A DNA stretch of 64,000 nucleotides from Hydrogenophaga sp. (GCA_016741995.1 JACVCO010000006.1:62001-126000), one strand, 5' to 3'. Numbered from the stretch's first letter, positions 9,944 to 21,092 are shown. Translations and numbers: made by a program. Notes: generated from the letters alone by a model not told the origin.

Positions 9944-11854
9944 ATGATCCGCATCGCCGAGCTCAAGCTCCCCCTGGCCGAGGTGCCGTTCGAAGAACGC
10001 CGCGCCGCCGACGCCCCCACCGAAACCGAGGCCGATCGCGCCCCGGCGCCCCACCCCACCGACACCCTCCAGCGCCTGGCCGCGCAGGCCCTGGGCATCG
10101 AGCCCGCGGCCATCGCCGATCTGCAGGTCTTCAAACGCAGCTTCGACGCGCGCAAGGCCGAACTGCTTGCGGTCTACATCGTCGACGTGGCGCTGGCCGA
10201 CCCCGCGCTGGAAGGCGCGCTGCTCGCACAGCACGCGAAACACCCCCACGTGCGCCCCACCCCCGACATGGCCTGGCACCCACCGGGCCGGGCACCGGCC
10301 GGTTTTGGCCACGGGGAAGGCGAACGCCCCGTGGTGGTGGGCCTGGGCCCTTGCGGCCTGTTCGCCGCGCTGGCGCTGGCCGAGATGGGCCTGCGGCCCA
10401 TCGTGCTCGAGCGCGGCAAGCCGGTGCGCGAGCGCACGAAGGACACCTGGGGCCTGTGGCGCCGGCGCCAGCTCAACCCGCAGAGCAACGTGCAGTTCGG
10501 CGAAGGCGGCGCCGGCTTGTTCTCCGACGGCAAGCTCTACAGCCAGATCAAGGACCCGCGCTTCCTGGGCCGCAAGGTCATGGCCGAGTTCGTGGCCGCC
10601 GGCGCGCCGGCCGAAATCCTCTATGAGGCCCACCCCCACATCGGCACCTTCAAGCTCGTGAAGGTGGTCGAGGCCATGCGCGAGAAGATCGTCGCACTCG
10701 GCGGCGAGATCCGCTTCCAGCACCACGTCACCGGCCTGCACACCGAACCCGATGGCGACGGCCTGAGTCTCACCGGCCTGCGCGTGCACCGGCTGGACAC
10801 CGGCGAGGCGTTCGATCTGGCGGCGCGCCAGGTGGTGCTCGCGCTCGGCCACAGTGCGCGCGACACCTTTGCGCTGCTGTGGGACGCGGGCGTGTTTCTC
10901 GAAGCCAAGCCGTTCTCGATCGGCGTGCGCATCGAGCACCCGCAAAGCCTGATCGACCGCGCGCGCTGGGGCCGCCACGCGGGCCACCCGCTGCTGGGCG
11001 CGGCCGACTACAAGCTCGTGCACCACGCGAAGAACGGGCGCGCGGTCTACAGCTTCTGCATGTGCCCCGGCGGCACCGTGGTGGCCGCCACCTCCGAGCC
11101 GGGCCGCGTGGTCACCAACGGCATGAGCCAGTACTCGCGCGCCGAACGCAACGCCAACTCGGGCCTGGTGGTGGGCATCGACCCGGCCGACTACCCGCAG
11201 ACCTTTCCGCAGGATCTGCCTCTGTGGACGGCCGCCTTCGGCGAAGCCGACGGTGCCCGCTACGCCGGGCAGGCGCAAACCCTGCGCGCGCAGGGCCGGC
11301 ACCACCCGCTGGCCGGCGTGGTGCTGCAGCGCCAGCTCGAAAGCCGGGCGTACACCGTGGGCGGCAGCAACTACAGCGCCCCCGCCCAGCGCCTGGGCGA
11401 TTTCCTCGCGGGGCAAGCTTCCAGCGCGCTCGGCGAAGTCGAGCCCTCGTACCGCCCGGGCATCCACCTCACCGACCTGGCCGAGGTGCTGCCGGCCTAT
11501 GCGGTGGACGCCATGCGCGAGGCCCTGCCCGTGTTCGGCCGCCAGATCCGCGGCTACGACCTGCCCGACGTGCTACTCACCGCGGTGGAAACACGCACCT
11601 CGGCGCCGCTGCGCATCACCCGCGGAGAAGACTGCCAGAGCCTGAACACGCGCGGCCTGTACCCGGCCGGCGAAGGTGCGGGCTACGCCGGCGGCATCCT
11701 GTCGGCGGGCGTGGACGGCCTGAGGGTGGCCGAAGCGCTGGCGCGGGCCTGCTGGCCGGCGCAGCCACCCCGGCCTGAGCCGGTCGCCGCCGCGTCTGCC
11801 ATGCGCCGGAAACCCGGCCCTTCGTCGGAAAATCCGGCCCCGCGTCCGGGATGA
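9944..11854 (+). CDS. FAD-dependent dehydrogenase (COG2509-like NAD(P)/FAD oxidoreductase)
   Basis: VVVGLGPCGLFAALALAEMGLRPIVLERGKPVRERTKDTWGLWRRRQLNPQSNVQFGEGGAGLFSDGKLYSQIKD; C-term GLYPAGEGAGYAGGILSAGVDGLRVAEAL. Confidence 0.85.
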   Translation: MIRIAELKLPLAEVPFEERRAADAPTETEADRAPAPHPTDTLQRLAAQALGIEPAAIADLQVFKRSFDARKAELLAVYIVDVALADPALEGALLAQHAKHPHVRPTPDMAWHPPGRAPAGFGHGEGERPVVVGLGPCGLFAALALAEMGLRPIVLERGKPVRERTKDTWGLWRRRQLNPQSNVQFGEGGAGLFSDGKLYSQIKDPRFLGRKVMAEFVAAGAPAEILYEAHPHIGTFKLVKVVEAMREKIVALGGEIRFQHHVTGLHTEPDGDGLSLTGLRVHRLDTGEAFDLAARQVVLALGHSARDTFALLWDAGVFLEAKPFSIGVRIEHPQSLIDRARWGRHAGHPLLGAADYKLVHHAKNGRAVYSFCMCPGGTVVAATSEPGRVVTNGMSQYSRAERNANSGLVVGIDPADYPQTFPQDLPLWTAAFGEADGARYAGQAQTLRAQGRHHPLAGVVLQRQLESRAYTVGGSNYSAPAQRLGDFLAGQASSALGEVEPSYRPGIHLTDLAEVLPAYAVDAMREALPVFGRQIRGYDLPDVLLTAVETRTSAPLRITRGEDCQSLNTRGLYPAGEGAGYAGGILSAGVDGLRVAEALARACWPAQPPRPEPVAAASAMRRKPGPSSENPAPRPG

Positions 11855-11932
11855 CACGAATCTTTGCAATCCGGGCACGCCGGGTTGACACTCCCGGTGC
11901 ATGCTCCACGCTACCCCTTTCAGGAGTTCGCC

Positions 11933-12664
11933 ATGAAAACCCCCGTTCTCCTTCCCGTTGCCGCCGGCCTGCTGGCCCTGGCCGGTAGCGGTCTGGCCCA
12001 GGCCCAGGAAGAACAAGGCCGCGTCGTCAGCAGCACGCCGGTCATTCAACAGGTGGCCGTGCCGCGCGATGTGTGCAGCGACGAACAGGTCACCTACCGC
12101 GGCCAGAAATCCGGCGCGGGCGCCCTGCTTGGTGCCATCGCCGGCGGTGCCGCCGGCAACGCCATCGGCGACGGCAGCGGCCGCGCCGCGGCCACCGCAC
12201 TGGGCCTGATCGGCGGCGCCATCCTGGGCAACCGCATCGAAGGCGAACCGCAACCGCACACCGAAATCGTGCGCCGCTGCGGCACCCAGACCTACTACGA
12301 GCCGCGCACCGTGGCGTACGACGTCGTCTACGAATACGCCGGCCGCCAGTACCGCACCCAGATGGCCCAGGACCCGGGCCAGTACGTGCGCCTGAACGTC
12401 ACCCCGATGGATTCGCTGCCGCCGGCGGCCCCCCCGCCCACGTACCACATGCGCCCGCAAGTGCGCTACGAAACACCGCCCGTGGTGTACGGCGGCTATC
12501 CCTCGGGCTACACCACCACCTATTCCACCGGCGTGTCGACCATCTCGACCGGCGTGGTGATCATCGGCGGCCAGCGCTACCACCGCCCGCCGCGCTGGAA
12601 CGGGCCGGGGTACGACCGCCACCCGCCCGGTCGCCACCACCGCGATTTCGAGCACCGCCGCTGA
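11933..12664 (+). CDS. glycine-zipper 2TM domain protein, secreted/outer membrane
   Basis: MKTPVLLPVAAGLLALAGSGLAQA signal peptide; GALLGAIAGGAAGNAIGDGSGRAAATALGLIGGAILGNRIEG glycine zipper. Confidence 0.82.
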   Translation: MKTPVLLPVAAGLLALAGSGLAQAQEEQGRVVSSTPVIQQVAVPRDVCSDEQVTYRGQKSGAGALLGAIAGGAAGNAIGDGSGRAAATALGLIGGAILGNRIEGEPQPHTEIVRRCGTQTYYEPRTVAYDVVYEYAGRQYRTQMAQDPGQYVRLNVTPMDSLPPAAPPPTYHMRPQVRYETPPVVYGGYPSGYTTTYSTGVSTISTGVVIIGGQRYHRPPRWNGPGYDRHPPGRHHRDFEHRR

Positions 12665-12681
12665 ACCCGGCGGCCCCCATG

Positions 12682-12715
12682 CAAAAGGCCACCCTCGGGT
12701 GGCCTTTTGGTTTTC
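12682..12715. terminator. Rho-independent terminator between convergent genes
   Basis: aaggccaccctcgggtggccttttggtttt hairpin with T-tract between convergent CDSs. Confidence 0.75.
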
Positions 12716-12730
12716 GGCAGCGCCGTGCGA

Positions 12731-13600
12731 TCAGTTCTGCTGCAGCGCCGCGATGCGCTCTTCGATCGGCGGGTGGGTGCTGAACAGCTTGCCCAGGCCG
12801 CCGGTGATGCCCAGCGCCTGCATGGTCTTGGGCAGCTCGCCCGGGGTCAGACCGCCCAGACGGGCCAGCGCGTTGATCATGGGCTGCTTGCGGCCCATCA
12901 GGTCGGCGGCGCCGGCGTCGGCGCGGAACTCGCGCTGGCGGCTGAACCAGGCCACGATGATCGCGGCCAGGAAGCCCAGCACGATGTCCATCACGATGGT
13001 GGTGACCATGTAGCCGATGCCGGGGCCCGAATTGCTGTCGCTGCCACGGCGCAGGAAGCTGTCGACCGCGTAGCCGATCACGCGCGACAGGAACACCACG
13101 AAGGTGTTCATCACGCCCTGGATCAGCGTCATGGTGACCATGTCGCCGTTGGCCACGTGCGCCACCTCGTGGCCGATCACGGCCTCGACCTCTTCGCGCG
13201 TCATGTTCTGCAGCAGGCCGGTGGACACGGCCACCAGCGCGCTGTTCTTGAAGGCGCCGGTGGCAAAGGCGTTGGGCGCGCCTTCGAAGATCGCGACATC
13301 GGGCATACCGATGCCGGCCTTGTCGGCGAAACGACGCACGGTTTCCACGATCCAGGCTTCATCGGCGGTCTGCGGCTGGTTGATCACACGCGCGCCGGTG
13401 CTGAACTTGGCCATGGACTTGCTCATCAGCAGCGAGATGATGGCGCCGCCGAAACCGATGACCAGCGAGAAGCCGGCCAGCGCCGTCATGTTCAGGCCGT
13501 TGGCGGTGAGGAACCGGTCCACGCCGAGGATGCGCGTGGTGATCAACAGCACCGCCATCACGGCGAAGTTGGTCAGGACGAACAGCAGGATGCGTTTCAT
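12731..13600 (-). CDS. htpX: M48 family membrane protease HtpX
   Basis: [28 protein letters not shown]..., [39 protein letters not shown]. Confidence 0.95.
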   Translation of the reverse strand: MKRILLFVLTNFAVMAVLLITTRILGVDRFLTANGLNMTALAGFSLVIGFGGAIISLLMSKSMAKFSTGARVINQPQTADEAWIVETVRRFADKAGIGMPDVAIFEGAPNAFATGAFKNSALVAVSTGLLQNMTREEVEAVIGHEVAHVANGDMVTMTLIQGVMNTFVVFLSRVIGYAVDSFLRRGSDSNSGPGIGYMVTTIVMDIVLGFLAAIIVAWFSRQREFRADAGAADLMGRKQPMINALARLGGLTPGELPKTMQALGITGGLGKLFSTHPPIEERIAALQQN

Positions 13601-13741
13601 GTGTGCTCCGTAAGCGCCGGCTCGTGGATGCCGGCAGCGCAATGACCCGTTTCAGGCCTTCAGGTTCCCGCCACCCGGGCAGGGCAGCGGATGATACCGA
13701 GCCTCGACATGGGGCCGATGACGGTGTTTTTCAAGCGGATT

Positions 13742-14479
13742 TCATGCCTGACGTGGCCCGCGGAACACCTGGGCGTCGTCGTAGAACCGCGGTGTCTCGT
13801 TCGCCAGCCACCAGCCCGGCACCCCCAGCACCGGCAGCGGCGTGAACGGTTTGCGCGCCAGGGCATCGGTATCCAGCCGCGGCGCCAGCCAGCCATCCCA
13901 GGCGGCGAGATCGTCGCCCAGTGCCGCCGGTACCGGCTGCACGAACACGTGCGCGGTGATGGATTTGTAAGGCGTCGCGAGCTTTTCGAGCAGGGCGTGC
14001 CCGAACAACACCAGCCGCGCCTGCGCCCACAGCGCGCGCTCGCCCACGAATAGGCGCGCCCAGTCGCGCGCCAGCAGCGCGTCCCACACCGCGGGCGGGG
14101 CCTGCAGCAGCGCCGCGTTCTCGTCGAACAGGGTGATCGCGTCGCGCAGCGGCCCGCGCACCGGGCCCACGCCCTGCGCCGCGATGGCCGCGGCCTGCAG
14201 GCGGTTCAGGCGCCGCTTGGCCAGCGGAAAGCGGTGCCAGATCAAGCCGTTGAACAGGTCGTGCAGGTTTTCGCGCGTGGGCACGGTCCCGGATTCGGCG
14301 ATGAAGGCTTCGTAGGGCATGCCCTCGGGCAGCGCCGCCTGGGGCACGGCCCGCAAGGGCCCCGGGGCGGCGGTGTTGAGCGCGTCAGGCAGGGCCAGGC
14401 CCGTGGCCTGCGCGCACTGCACGGCACGCCCCGCCCCGGCCACCGGCGCGAACCATGGGGCCGACCACCCCGGTTGCAC
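13742..14479 (-). CDS. DUF3025 domain-containing protein
   Basis: HDLFNGLIWHRFPLAKRRLNRLQAAAI...RDAITLFDENAALLQAP, typical DUF3025; likely GTG start overlapping end of pyrC. Confidence 0.78.
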   Translation of the reverse strand: MQPGWSAPWFAPVAGAGRAVQCAQATGLALPDALNTAAPGPLRAVPQAALPEGMPYEAFIAESGTVPTRENLHDLFNGLIWHRFPLAKRRLNRLQAAAIAAQGVGPVRGPLRDAITLFDENAALLQAPPAVWDALLARDWARLFVGERALWAQARLVLFGHALLEKLATPYKSITAHVFVQPVPAALGDDLAAWDGWLAPRLDTDALARKPFTPLPVLGVPGWWLANETPRFYDDAQVFRGPRQA

Positions 14480-14484
14480 GGCGC

Positions 14485-15531
14485 TCAGGCCGCCAGACGC
14501 CAGCGCAGCGCCTCGCCCGCGCGCAGCGGTTTGAGGTCGGCCTCGCCGAAGCGGAACGACTCGGGCGGCGTCCAGCTTTCGCGGCGCAAGGTGACCGTGC
14601 CCGGATTGCGCGGCAGGCCGTAGAAGGCCGGGCCATGCACGCTCGCGAAGCCTTCGAGCTTGTCGAGCGCACCCGCGGCCTCGAAGGCCTCGGCGTAAAG
14701 CTCGATCGCGGCGTGCGCCGTGTAGCACCCGGCGCAGCCCACGGCGTGCTCCTTCAGGTGCGCGGCGTGCGGCGCGCTGTCGGTGCCGAGAAAGAAGCGG
14801 TCGCTGCCACCGGTGGCGGCCTGCACCAGGGCCACGCGGTGCGTCTCGCGCTTGAGCACCGGCAGGCAGTAGTAGTGCGGGCGAATGCCGCCCTGGAAGA
14901 TGGCGTTGCGGTTGTAGAGCAGGTGGTGCGCGGTGATGGTGGCCGCGGTGTGCGCGCCGGCACTGGCCACGTACTGCGCGGCCTCTTTCGTGGTGATGTG
15001 CTCCATCACGATCTTGAGCTCGGGGAAATCGCGGCGCAGCGGGATCAGCACCTGGTCGATGAACACGGCCTCGCGATCGAACAGGTCGATGTCGCTGGAC
15101 GTGACCTCGCCATGCACCAGCAGCAGCAGCCCGTCGCGCTGCATGGCTTCAAGCGTCTTGTAGGTCTTGCGGATGTCGGTCACACCGGCGTCGCTGTTGG
15201 TGGTGGCGCCCGCGGGGTAGAGCTTGAGCGCGACCACGCCGGCGTCCTTGGCGCGGCGGATCTCTTCGGCCGGCAGGTTGTCGGTGAGGTAGAGCGTCAT
15301 CAGGGGCTCGAAAGCCTGGCCCGCGGGCACCGCGGCGCGGATGCGGTCGCGATAAGCCAACGCCTGCGCCGCGGTGGTCACCGGCGGCTTGAGGTTGGGC
15401 ATGATGATCGCCCGCCCGAACTGCGCGGCGGCGTGTGGCACCGTGGTGCGCAGGGCATCGCCGTCGCGCAGGTGCAGATGCCAGTCGTCGGGGCGGGTGA
15501 AGGTCAGGGTATCGGGGGTGGCGGCGCTCAT
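14485..15531 (-). CDS. pyrC: dihydroorotase
   Basis: [42 protein letters not shown]...[40 protein letters not shown]. Confidence 0.95.
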   Translation of the reverse strand: MSAATPDTLTFTRPDDWHLHLRDGDALRTTVPHAAAQFGRAIIMPNLKPPVTTAAQALAYRDRIRAAVPAGQAFEPLMTLYLTDNLPAEEIRRAKDAGVVALKLYPAGATTNSDAGVTDIRKTYKTLEAMQRDGLLLLVHGEVTSSDIDLFDREAVFIDQVLIPLRRDFPELKIVMEHITTKEAAQYVASAGAHTAATITAHHLLYNRNAIFQGGIRPHYYCLPVLKRETHRVALVQAATGGSDRFFLGTDSAPHAAHLKEHAVGCAGCYTAHAAIELYAEAFEAAGALDKLEGFASVHGPAFYGLPRNPGTVTLRRESWTPPESFRFGEADLKPLRAGEALRWRLAA

Positions 15532-15566
15532 GGGGCGGGATTGTCGCAGCCAGCGCCCCGCGCCGT

Positions 15567-16466
15567 TCAGGGCACCTGGTCGGTCGGGTACTTCCAGAAG
15601 TCGCGCAGCAGGTAGCTCATGGACAGGTTCATCGGCATGTTGCGCGGCGGGATGGGCTGCATGAACCAGCGGTCGTAGATGGGGTGGATCTCGCGGCTGA
15701 GGATCAGGCGACGCATCTCGTCGTCGATGATCTTCTTGAACGCCGGGTCGTTGGGCGGCAGCATGATGGCCAGCGGCTCGGTGGTGATGAAACGCCCCGT
15801 CACCTTGAGTGCCTTGGGGTCGGCGCGGTTGGACGCCAGGCCATACAGCAGCACGTCGTCCATCACGAAAGCCGCAACCTCGCCGCGCTCGACCATCTGG
15901 ATCGCCTTTTCGTGGTCTTCGGCCTCGATGATCTCCAGCCGCAGGTAGCGCTCGGCGTTGATGCGCTTGAGCGCCGTCAGCGGCGTGGTGTTGCGTGTGG
16001 AAACCAGGCGCTTGACATCGGGATGGTCGATGCGGTCGATCGGGCTGTCGGCCTTGACCAGCATGCGCGCACCGGTGATGAAGTGCGGCACGGTGAAGGC
16101 CACCTTCTTGCGTCGGTCTGCGTTGTTGGTGGTGGAGCCACACTCCATGTGCGCCTCGCCGTTGGCGATGACGTCCATGCGGTTGGCCGGCGTCACCTGG
16201 CGGTAGACGACCTCCAATTGGGGAATCCCCAGACGCGTTTGCAAAGCCAGCACCAGGCGTTTACAGACGTCGAGCGCGTAACCGATGGCCTGTTTGTCGG
16301 GCCCCACGTAGGAAAACGGCACCGAGGATTCGCGGTGGGCCAGCACGATCTGTTTGGTGGTGCGCAGCTGGTCGATGACCGGGCCGCTGAGCGGCGGGTT
16401 GGCGTGGGCGGCGCCACACAGACTGGCGAAAACGGCGGCGAGCAACACATGGCGGGTGCGTCTCAT
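15567..16466 (-). CDS. transporter substrate-binding domain protein (amino-acid ABC type)
   Basis: N-terminal signal peptide; [41 protein letters not shown]...[30 protein letters not shown]. Confidence 0.85.
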   Translation of the reverse strand: MRRTRHVLLAAVFASLCGAAHANPPLSGPVIDQLRTTKQIVLAHRESSVPFSYVGPDKQAIGYALDVCKRLVLALQTRLGIPQLEVVYRQVTPANRMDVIANGEAHMECGSTTNNADRRKKVAFTVPHFITGARMLVKADSPIDRIDHPDVKRLVSTRNTTPLTALKRINAERYLRLEIIEAEDHEKAIQMVERGEVAAFVMDDVLLYGLASNRADPKALKVTGRFITTEPLAIMLPPNDPAFKKIIDDEMRRLILSREIHPIYDRWFMQPIPPRNMPMNLSMSYLLRDFWKYPTDQVP

Positions 16467-16597
16467 GGCGAATGCTTCCTGTCTGAAAACGAAGGTTGGG
16501 GGCGAATGTAAGCAGGCCCACCGGGGTGGGCCCTACTACCGAGGCGGTATTTGTTTGAATGGCCGATCAACACGGCCCGGCGCCGGATGGACGGCGT

Positions 16598-17521
16598 TCA
16601 GCCCTTGCTGGCGAGCAGATCGCTCAGGCGGTTCCAGAAGCCGGCCACCGCGCGCTTGCCCTTGCTGGCGTCCTGCGGGCGGGTGCGGTAGAGCCGGATG
16701 TCCATGGTGAGCTGCAGGCCGTCGGCGGCGGGCACCAGGCGGCGCGCGGCGAGTTCGTTGCGCACCGCGCTGGCCGGCAGGAAGGCGATGCCGTGGCCCT
16801 CCAGCGCCATGGCCTTCAGGCCTTCGGCCATGTCGGTCTCGTAGACGCGGTCGAGTTGCGGCGCCAGCGGCGAATCCTTGAGCAGGTGCTCGACCACGCG
16901 GCCCAGGTAGGCACCGGGCGCGTAGCCCAGGTAAGGCTGGGGCTGCCCGTTGCCCGGGGTCAGCGCGTACAAGGGCGCGCCCTGGGCATTGGGCCTCACG
17001 TAGGGGGCAATCTGTTCACTGCCCAGGTGAAGCATCTCGTAGCGCAGCGGATCGAGCTGGATCGGCTGCGTCGCGTGGTGGTAGGCGATGAGCAGGTCGC
17101 AGCTGCCCTCGACCAGGCGCATCACCGCGTCGTGCACGTTCAGTGCGATCAGGCGGCTCTTGACCGGCCCCACCGTTTCGCGCAGGCCCGAGAGCCATTG
17201 CGGAAAAAACGTGAAGGCCAGGGTGTGCGGCACCGCGAATTCGATCACGTCCTGCGCGGCCGCGGTGTGGGCGCGCAGCATGAGCCGCGTGCCGTTGAGC
17301 TGCTGCAGGATCTCCAGCGCCTGTTCGTACAGCGTCTGCCCGGCGGGCGTGAGCCGCGTGGGGTAGGAGGAACGGTCCACCAGATCGGTGCCCGCCCAGG
17401 CCTCCAGCGACTGGATGCGGCGCGAGAACGCGGGTTGCGTCACATGGCGCAATTGGGCCGAGCGGCTGAAGCTGCGCGTCTCGGCCAGACTGACGAAATC
17501 TTCCAGCCACTTGGTTTCCAT
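16598..17521 (-). CDS. LysR family transcriptional regulator (HypT/YjiE-like)
   Basis: METKWLEDFVSLAETRSFSRSAQLRHVTQPAFSRRIQSLEAWAGTDLVDRSSYPTRLTPAGQ HTH. Confidence 0.85.
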   Translation of the reverse strand: METKWLEDFVSLAETRSFSRSAQLRHVTQPAFSRRIQSLEAWAGTDLVDRSSYPTRLTPAGQTLYEQALEILQQLNGTRLMLRAHTAAAQDVIEFAVPHTLAFTFFPQWLSGLRETVGPVKSRLIALNVHDAVMRLVEGSCDLLIAYHHATQPIQLDPLRYEMLHLGSEQIAPYVRPNAQGAPLYALTPGNGQPQPYLGYAPGAYLGRVVEHLLKDSPLAPQLDRVYETDMAEGLKAMALEGHGIAFLPASAVRNELAARRLVPAADGLQLTMDIRLYRTRPQDASKGKRAVAGFWNRLSDLLASKG

Positions 17522-17581
17522 GGCGCGCGATTATCGTGCCGGCAAGCCGGGGCACCGGGTGGGGTTTTCCGCGGAGGGGGG

Positions 17582-19423
17582 TCAGTCGTTGCCGGCCTGC
17601 TGCAAGGCCCACATGCGCGCGTAGGCCCCGCCGAGCGCCAGCAAATGCGCGTGGCGCCCGCGCTCGACGATGTGCCCGTGCTCCAGCACCAGGATCTCGT
17701 GCGCATCCACCACCGTGGACAGCCGGTGCGCGATCACCAGCGTGGTCTTGTCGGCGGCGGCGCTGCGCAGCTCGGCCTGGATCGCTCGCTCGTTGGCCGA
17801 ATCGAGCGCGCTGGTGGCCTCGTCGAAGATCATGATCGGCGGGTTCTTGAGCAGCGTGCGCGCGATCGCCACGCGCTGCTTCTCGCCGCCCGAGAGCTTC
17901 AGGCCGCGCTCGCCCACCATGGTCTTGTAGCCCTGGGGCAGCTTGTCGATGAACCCGTGGATGTGCGCCGCCCTGGCCGCGGCCACCGCGGCCTCGTGGC
18001 CTTCGTCGGGGCGGCCGTAGAGGATGTTGTATTCGATGGTGTCGTTGAACAGCACGGTGTCCTGCGGCACGATGCCGATGGCCTGCCGCACGCTGCCCTG
18101 CGCAACCTGCGCGATGTCCTGGCCGTCGACCGTGATGCGCCCGCCCTCGTCGCGGTTCGACACGTCGTAGAAGCGGTAGAGCAGACGCGCCAGCGTGCTC
18201 TTGCCCGAGCCCGAAGGCCCCACCACCGCCACCGTCTTGCCCGCCGGGATCTCGAAACTCACCCCGTGCAGGATCTCGCGCGCGGGCTCGTAGGCGAAGC
18301 GCACGTTCTCGAAGCGGATGGTGGGCGGCCCGTCGAGCGCGAGCGGCCGGGCGCCGGGTGCGTCGGCAATCTCGCGCTCTTTCTCGAGCAGCGAGAACAT
18401 CTTCTCCAGGTCGGTCAGGCTCTGCTTGATCTCGCGGTAGAGCACGCCCAGAAAGCCCAGCGGAATGTAGAGCTGGATCATGAAGGCGTTGATCATCACG
18501 AGGTCACCCAGCGTGAGGCGGCCGTCGACCACGCCCTGCGTGGCGCGCCAGAGCATGAGCACCAGCGCCACGGCGATGATGAGCTGCTGCCCGGCGTTGA
18601 GCATGGACAGCGTGCGCTGGCTCACCAGCCGTGCCCGGCGCAGCTTCTGCAGCGCTTCGTCGTAGCGGCGCGCCTCGAAGGCCTCGTTGTTGAAGTACTT
18701 GACGGTTTCGTAGTTCAGCAACGAATCGATCGCCCGGCTCTGGCTGTTCGACTCCAGTTCGTTCATGCGCCGGCGGAACTGCGTGCGCCACTCGGTCACG
18801 GTCACGGTGAACGCCACGTAGAGCACGAGTGCCCCGAGGGTGATCCACACATAGCCCATGTCGAACTGCGTGCCCAGCAAGGCCAGCACCAGCGTCACCT
18901 CGATCAGCGTCGGCACGATGCTGTAGAGCGAGTACGAGATGAGCGACTGCACGCCGCGCGTGCCGCGCTCGATGTCGCGCGTCATGCCACCGGTCTGGCG
19001 TTCCAGGTGAAAGCGCAGGCTCAGGCCGTGCAGGTGGCCGAACACCTGCAGCGCGATGTGGCGCGTGGCGCCTTCGGTGGCCTTGGCGAACACCAGTTCG
19101 CGCAGCTCGGTGAACAGGCTGGTGCACAGGCGCAGGCCGCCGTAGGCCAGCAGCAGCGCCACCGGCACCACCAGCAGCGCCTGCGCGCTGCCGGGCGGGA
19201 TGGTCATGGCGTCGACCAGTTGTTTGAGCAGCACCGGCACACCCACGTTGGCCACCTTGGCCGCCACCATGAAGCCCAGCGCCGCGATCACGCGCCATTT
19301 GTATTGCCACAGGTAGGGCAACAGGGTCTTGAGGGTGGCCCAGTCGGAGCCGCGCACAGGCGCGGCCTGGCCGGGAACGTTGGGCAAGGCCACATGGCCT
19401 CGGGCGGGGTTGTCGGATCGCAT
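17582..19423 (-). CDS. ABC transporter ATP-binding/permease, Atm1/HMT1-type
   Basis: TM domain plus VAVVGPSGSGKSTLARLLYRFYDV, LKLSGGEKQRVAIARTLLKNPPIMIFDEATSALD. Confidence 0.9.
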   Translation of the reverse strand: MRSDNPARGHVALPNVPGQAAPVRGSDWATLKTLLPYLWQYKWRVIAALGFMVAAKVANVGVPVLLKQLVDAMTIPPGSAQALLVVPVALLLAYGGLRLCTSLFTELRELVFAKATEGATRHIALQVFGHLHGLSLRFHLERQTGGMTRDIERGTRGVQSLISYSLYSIVPTLIEVTLVLALLGTQFDMGYVWITLGALVLYVAFTVTVTEWRTQFRRRMNELESNSQSRAIDSLLNYETVKYFNNEAFEARRYDEALQKLRRARLVSQRTLSMLNAGQQLIIAVALVLMLWRATQGVVDGRLTLGDLVMINAFMIQLYIPLGFLGVLYREIKQSLTDLEKMFSLLEKEREIADAPGARPLALDGPPTIRFENVRFAYEPAREILHGVSFEIPAGKTVAVVGPSGSGKSTLARLLYRFYDVSNRDEGGRITVDGQDIAQVAQGSVRQAIGIVPQDTVLFNDTIEYNILYGRPDEGHEAAVAAARAAHIHGFIDKLPQGYKTMVGERGLKLSGGEKQRVAIARTLLKNPPIMIFDEATSALDSANERAIQAELRSAAADKTTLVIAHRLSTVVDAHEILVLEHGHIVERGRHAHLLALGGAYARMWALQQAGND

Positions 19424-19458
19424 GCAGGACAATTCGTGGGTACCTGGAGATTGTGCCC

Positions 19459-19908
19459 ATGACCACCGATTCAAGCCCGGCCAACGCCCCCTTGCCCTCA
19501 CTGCCCGCCGACCACCGCGAGCTGGTGCTCAAGGTGATCCCCATGCCGGCCGACGTCAACGCCAACGGCGACATCTTCGGCGGCTGGGTCATGGCCCAGG
19601 TCGACCTGGCCGGCGCGGTGGTGCCGGCGCGCTACGTGCGCGGGCGCATGGCCACGGTGGCGGTGAACCAGTTCATCTTCAAGCAGCCGGTGCGCGTGGG
19701 CGACATCCTGAGCTTCTATTCCCACGTCACGCGCATCGGCCGCACCTCGATCACGGTGATGGTCGAGGTGTTCGCCGAGCGCTTCTCGGCCCAGGGGCAG
19801 TACGTGAAGGTGACCGAGGCCAGCCTGACCTACGTGGCCATCGACGCCGAGGGCCGCCCGCGCCCGATCCCCGACGAAGCCAGGGCCGGCTGGCGAGCAC
19901 CGGCCTGA
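19459..19908 (+). CDS. acyl-CoA thioesterase (YciA-like hotdog)
   Basis: ELVLKVIPMPADVNANGDIFGGWVMAQVDLAGAVVPARYVRGRMATVAVNQFIFKQPVRVGD. Confidence 0.9.
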   Translation: MTTDSSPANAPLPSLPADHRELVLKVIPMPADVNANGDIFGGWVMAQVDLAGAVVPARYVRGRMATVAVNQFIFKQPVRVGDILSFYSHVTRIGRTSITVMVEVFAERFSAQGQYVKVTEASLTYVAIDAEGRPRPIPDEARAGWRAPA

Positions 19909-19923
19909 GACGGCCCGCCGCGT

Positions 19924-20715
19924 TCAGAACGTGCCGTGCCGCCCCTCGCCGGCGGCAAAACGCTGCGCACCGTCCAGCGCGTCGGGAATGCGCGCCTTGC
20001 CGCGCTGCCACTCCTGCTGCAGCGCCTCGCCCAGCGGCAGATCCCACTGCACATGCGCGCTCTCGCGGTCGGCCAGCATGGTGGCCTGCGGAAAGGCCGC
20101 CAGTTGGCGCGCCAGCGCGATCGCGGCTTCGCGCGCCTGGCCGCGCGGCACCACGCGGTTGGCCAGGCCCATCTGCAAGGCCTCGGCCGCTTCCACCTTG
20201 CGGCCGGTGAGGATCAGGTCCATCGCGTGGCCCATGCCGATCAGGCGCGGCAGGCGCACGGTGCCGCCGTCGATCAGCGGCACGCCGAAACGGCGGCAAT
20301 AAACGCCGAAGTAGGCGTCTTCTTCCATCACGCGCAGGTCGCACCACAACGCGAGCTCCATGCCACCGGCCACGGCCGCCCCGCTCACCGCCGCGATCAC
20401 CGGCTTGCTCAGGCGCAGGCGCGAAGGGCCCATGGGGCCGATGGCGCGCGGATCGGCGCTGTCGAACTCCAGATCGGCCAGCGCACCGCCCTGCCCCGAC
20501 TGCGCGGCGCGGGCGCCGAACTGCAGGTCCCACCCGGCGCAGAAGTGGCCGTGTGCACCGTGGAAGACCGCCACCTTCGCGCCGGCGTCGTCCTCGAAGG
20601 CGAGAAAGGCCGCGTGCAGTTCGCGCGCGGTGGCGCTGTCGACCGCGTTGCGTACGTCGGGCCGGTCGAGCGTGACGACGCGGATGTCGCCGAGGGTTTC
20701 CGTGTGCACGCTCAT
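19924..20715 (-). CDS. crotonase/enoyl-CoA hydratase family protein
   Basis: VRNAVDSATARELHAAF...FHGAHGHFCAGWDLQFGA...AAVSGAAVAGGMELALWCDLRVMEEDAYFGV. Confidence 0.88.
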   Translation of the reverse strand: MSVHTETLGDIRVVTLDRPDVRNAVDSATARELHAAFLAFEDDAGAKVAVFHGAHGHFCAGWDLQFGARAAQSGQGGALADLEFDSADPRAIGPMGPSRLRLSKPVIAAVSGAAVAGGMELALWCDLRVMEEDAYFGVYCRRFGVPLIDGGTVRLPRLIGMGHAMDLILTGRKVEAAEALQMGLANRVVPRGQAREAAIALARQLAAFPQATMLADRESAHVQWDLPLGEALQQEWQRGKARIPDALDGAQRFAAGEGRHGTF

Positions 20716-21092
20716 GCGTCACCCCACCAGCCCACGCGGGGCGCCTTCGTGGCGGCGTCGAACGCCGCCGCGTCCACCTCGATCTCCATGCGCAGCAGCG
20801 CCGCGGCCATGGCCTTGCCCAGGTTGTCCAGCCGCAGGTTGCGCGCGCCGCCGCCCTGCAGCGCGCCCTTGAGCACGAACTTCAGCGCCAGGATGTTCGG
20901 CAGCGGCCAGGCGTCCACCTCACCCGGCAACCAGGGCGCGAAATGCTCGCGCACGCGCGCGGCCGTCACCTCGCGCTCCAGGATCGCGTAGCCCGCCGCG
21001 TTCCACGCGAACAGGCCGAAATCCACCCAGTCGGCCTTGTCGCCGCTGCGGGCGTGCGCGATGCGCGCGAGTGGAATGCGCAGCGTGTTCAT
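20712..21092 (-). CDS. AtuA-like C-terminal (ferredoxin-fold-like) domain as separate small protein
   Basis: LRIPLARIAHARSGDKADWVDFGLFAWNAAGYAILEREVTAARVREHFAPWLPGEVDAWPLPNILALKFVLKGALQGGGARNLRLDNLGKAMA; overlaps stop of upstream atuA-like gene. Confidence 0.8.
   Translation of the reverse strand: MNTLRIPLARIAHARSGDKADWVDFGLFAWNAAGYAILEREVTAARVREHFAPWLPGEVDAWPLPNILALKFVLKGALQGGGARNLRLDNLGKAMAAALLRMEIEVDAAAFDAATKAPRVGWWGDA

Noticed and set aside
16559-19462. 967-aa plus-strand ORF opposite the LysR and Atm1-type ABC genes
   Set aside because: High-GC antisense frame; low-complexity His/Arg/Gln-rich protein with no motifs, whereas the opposite strand encodes two clear families.
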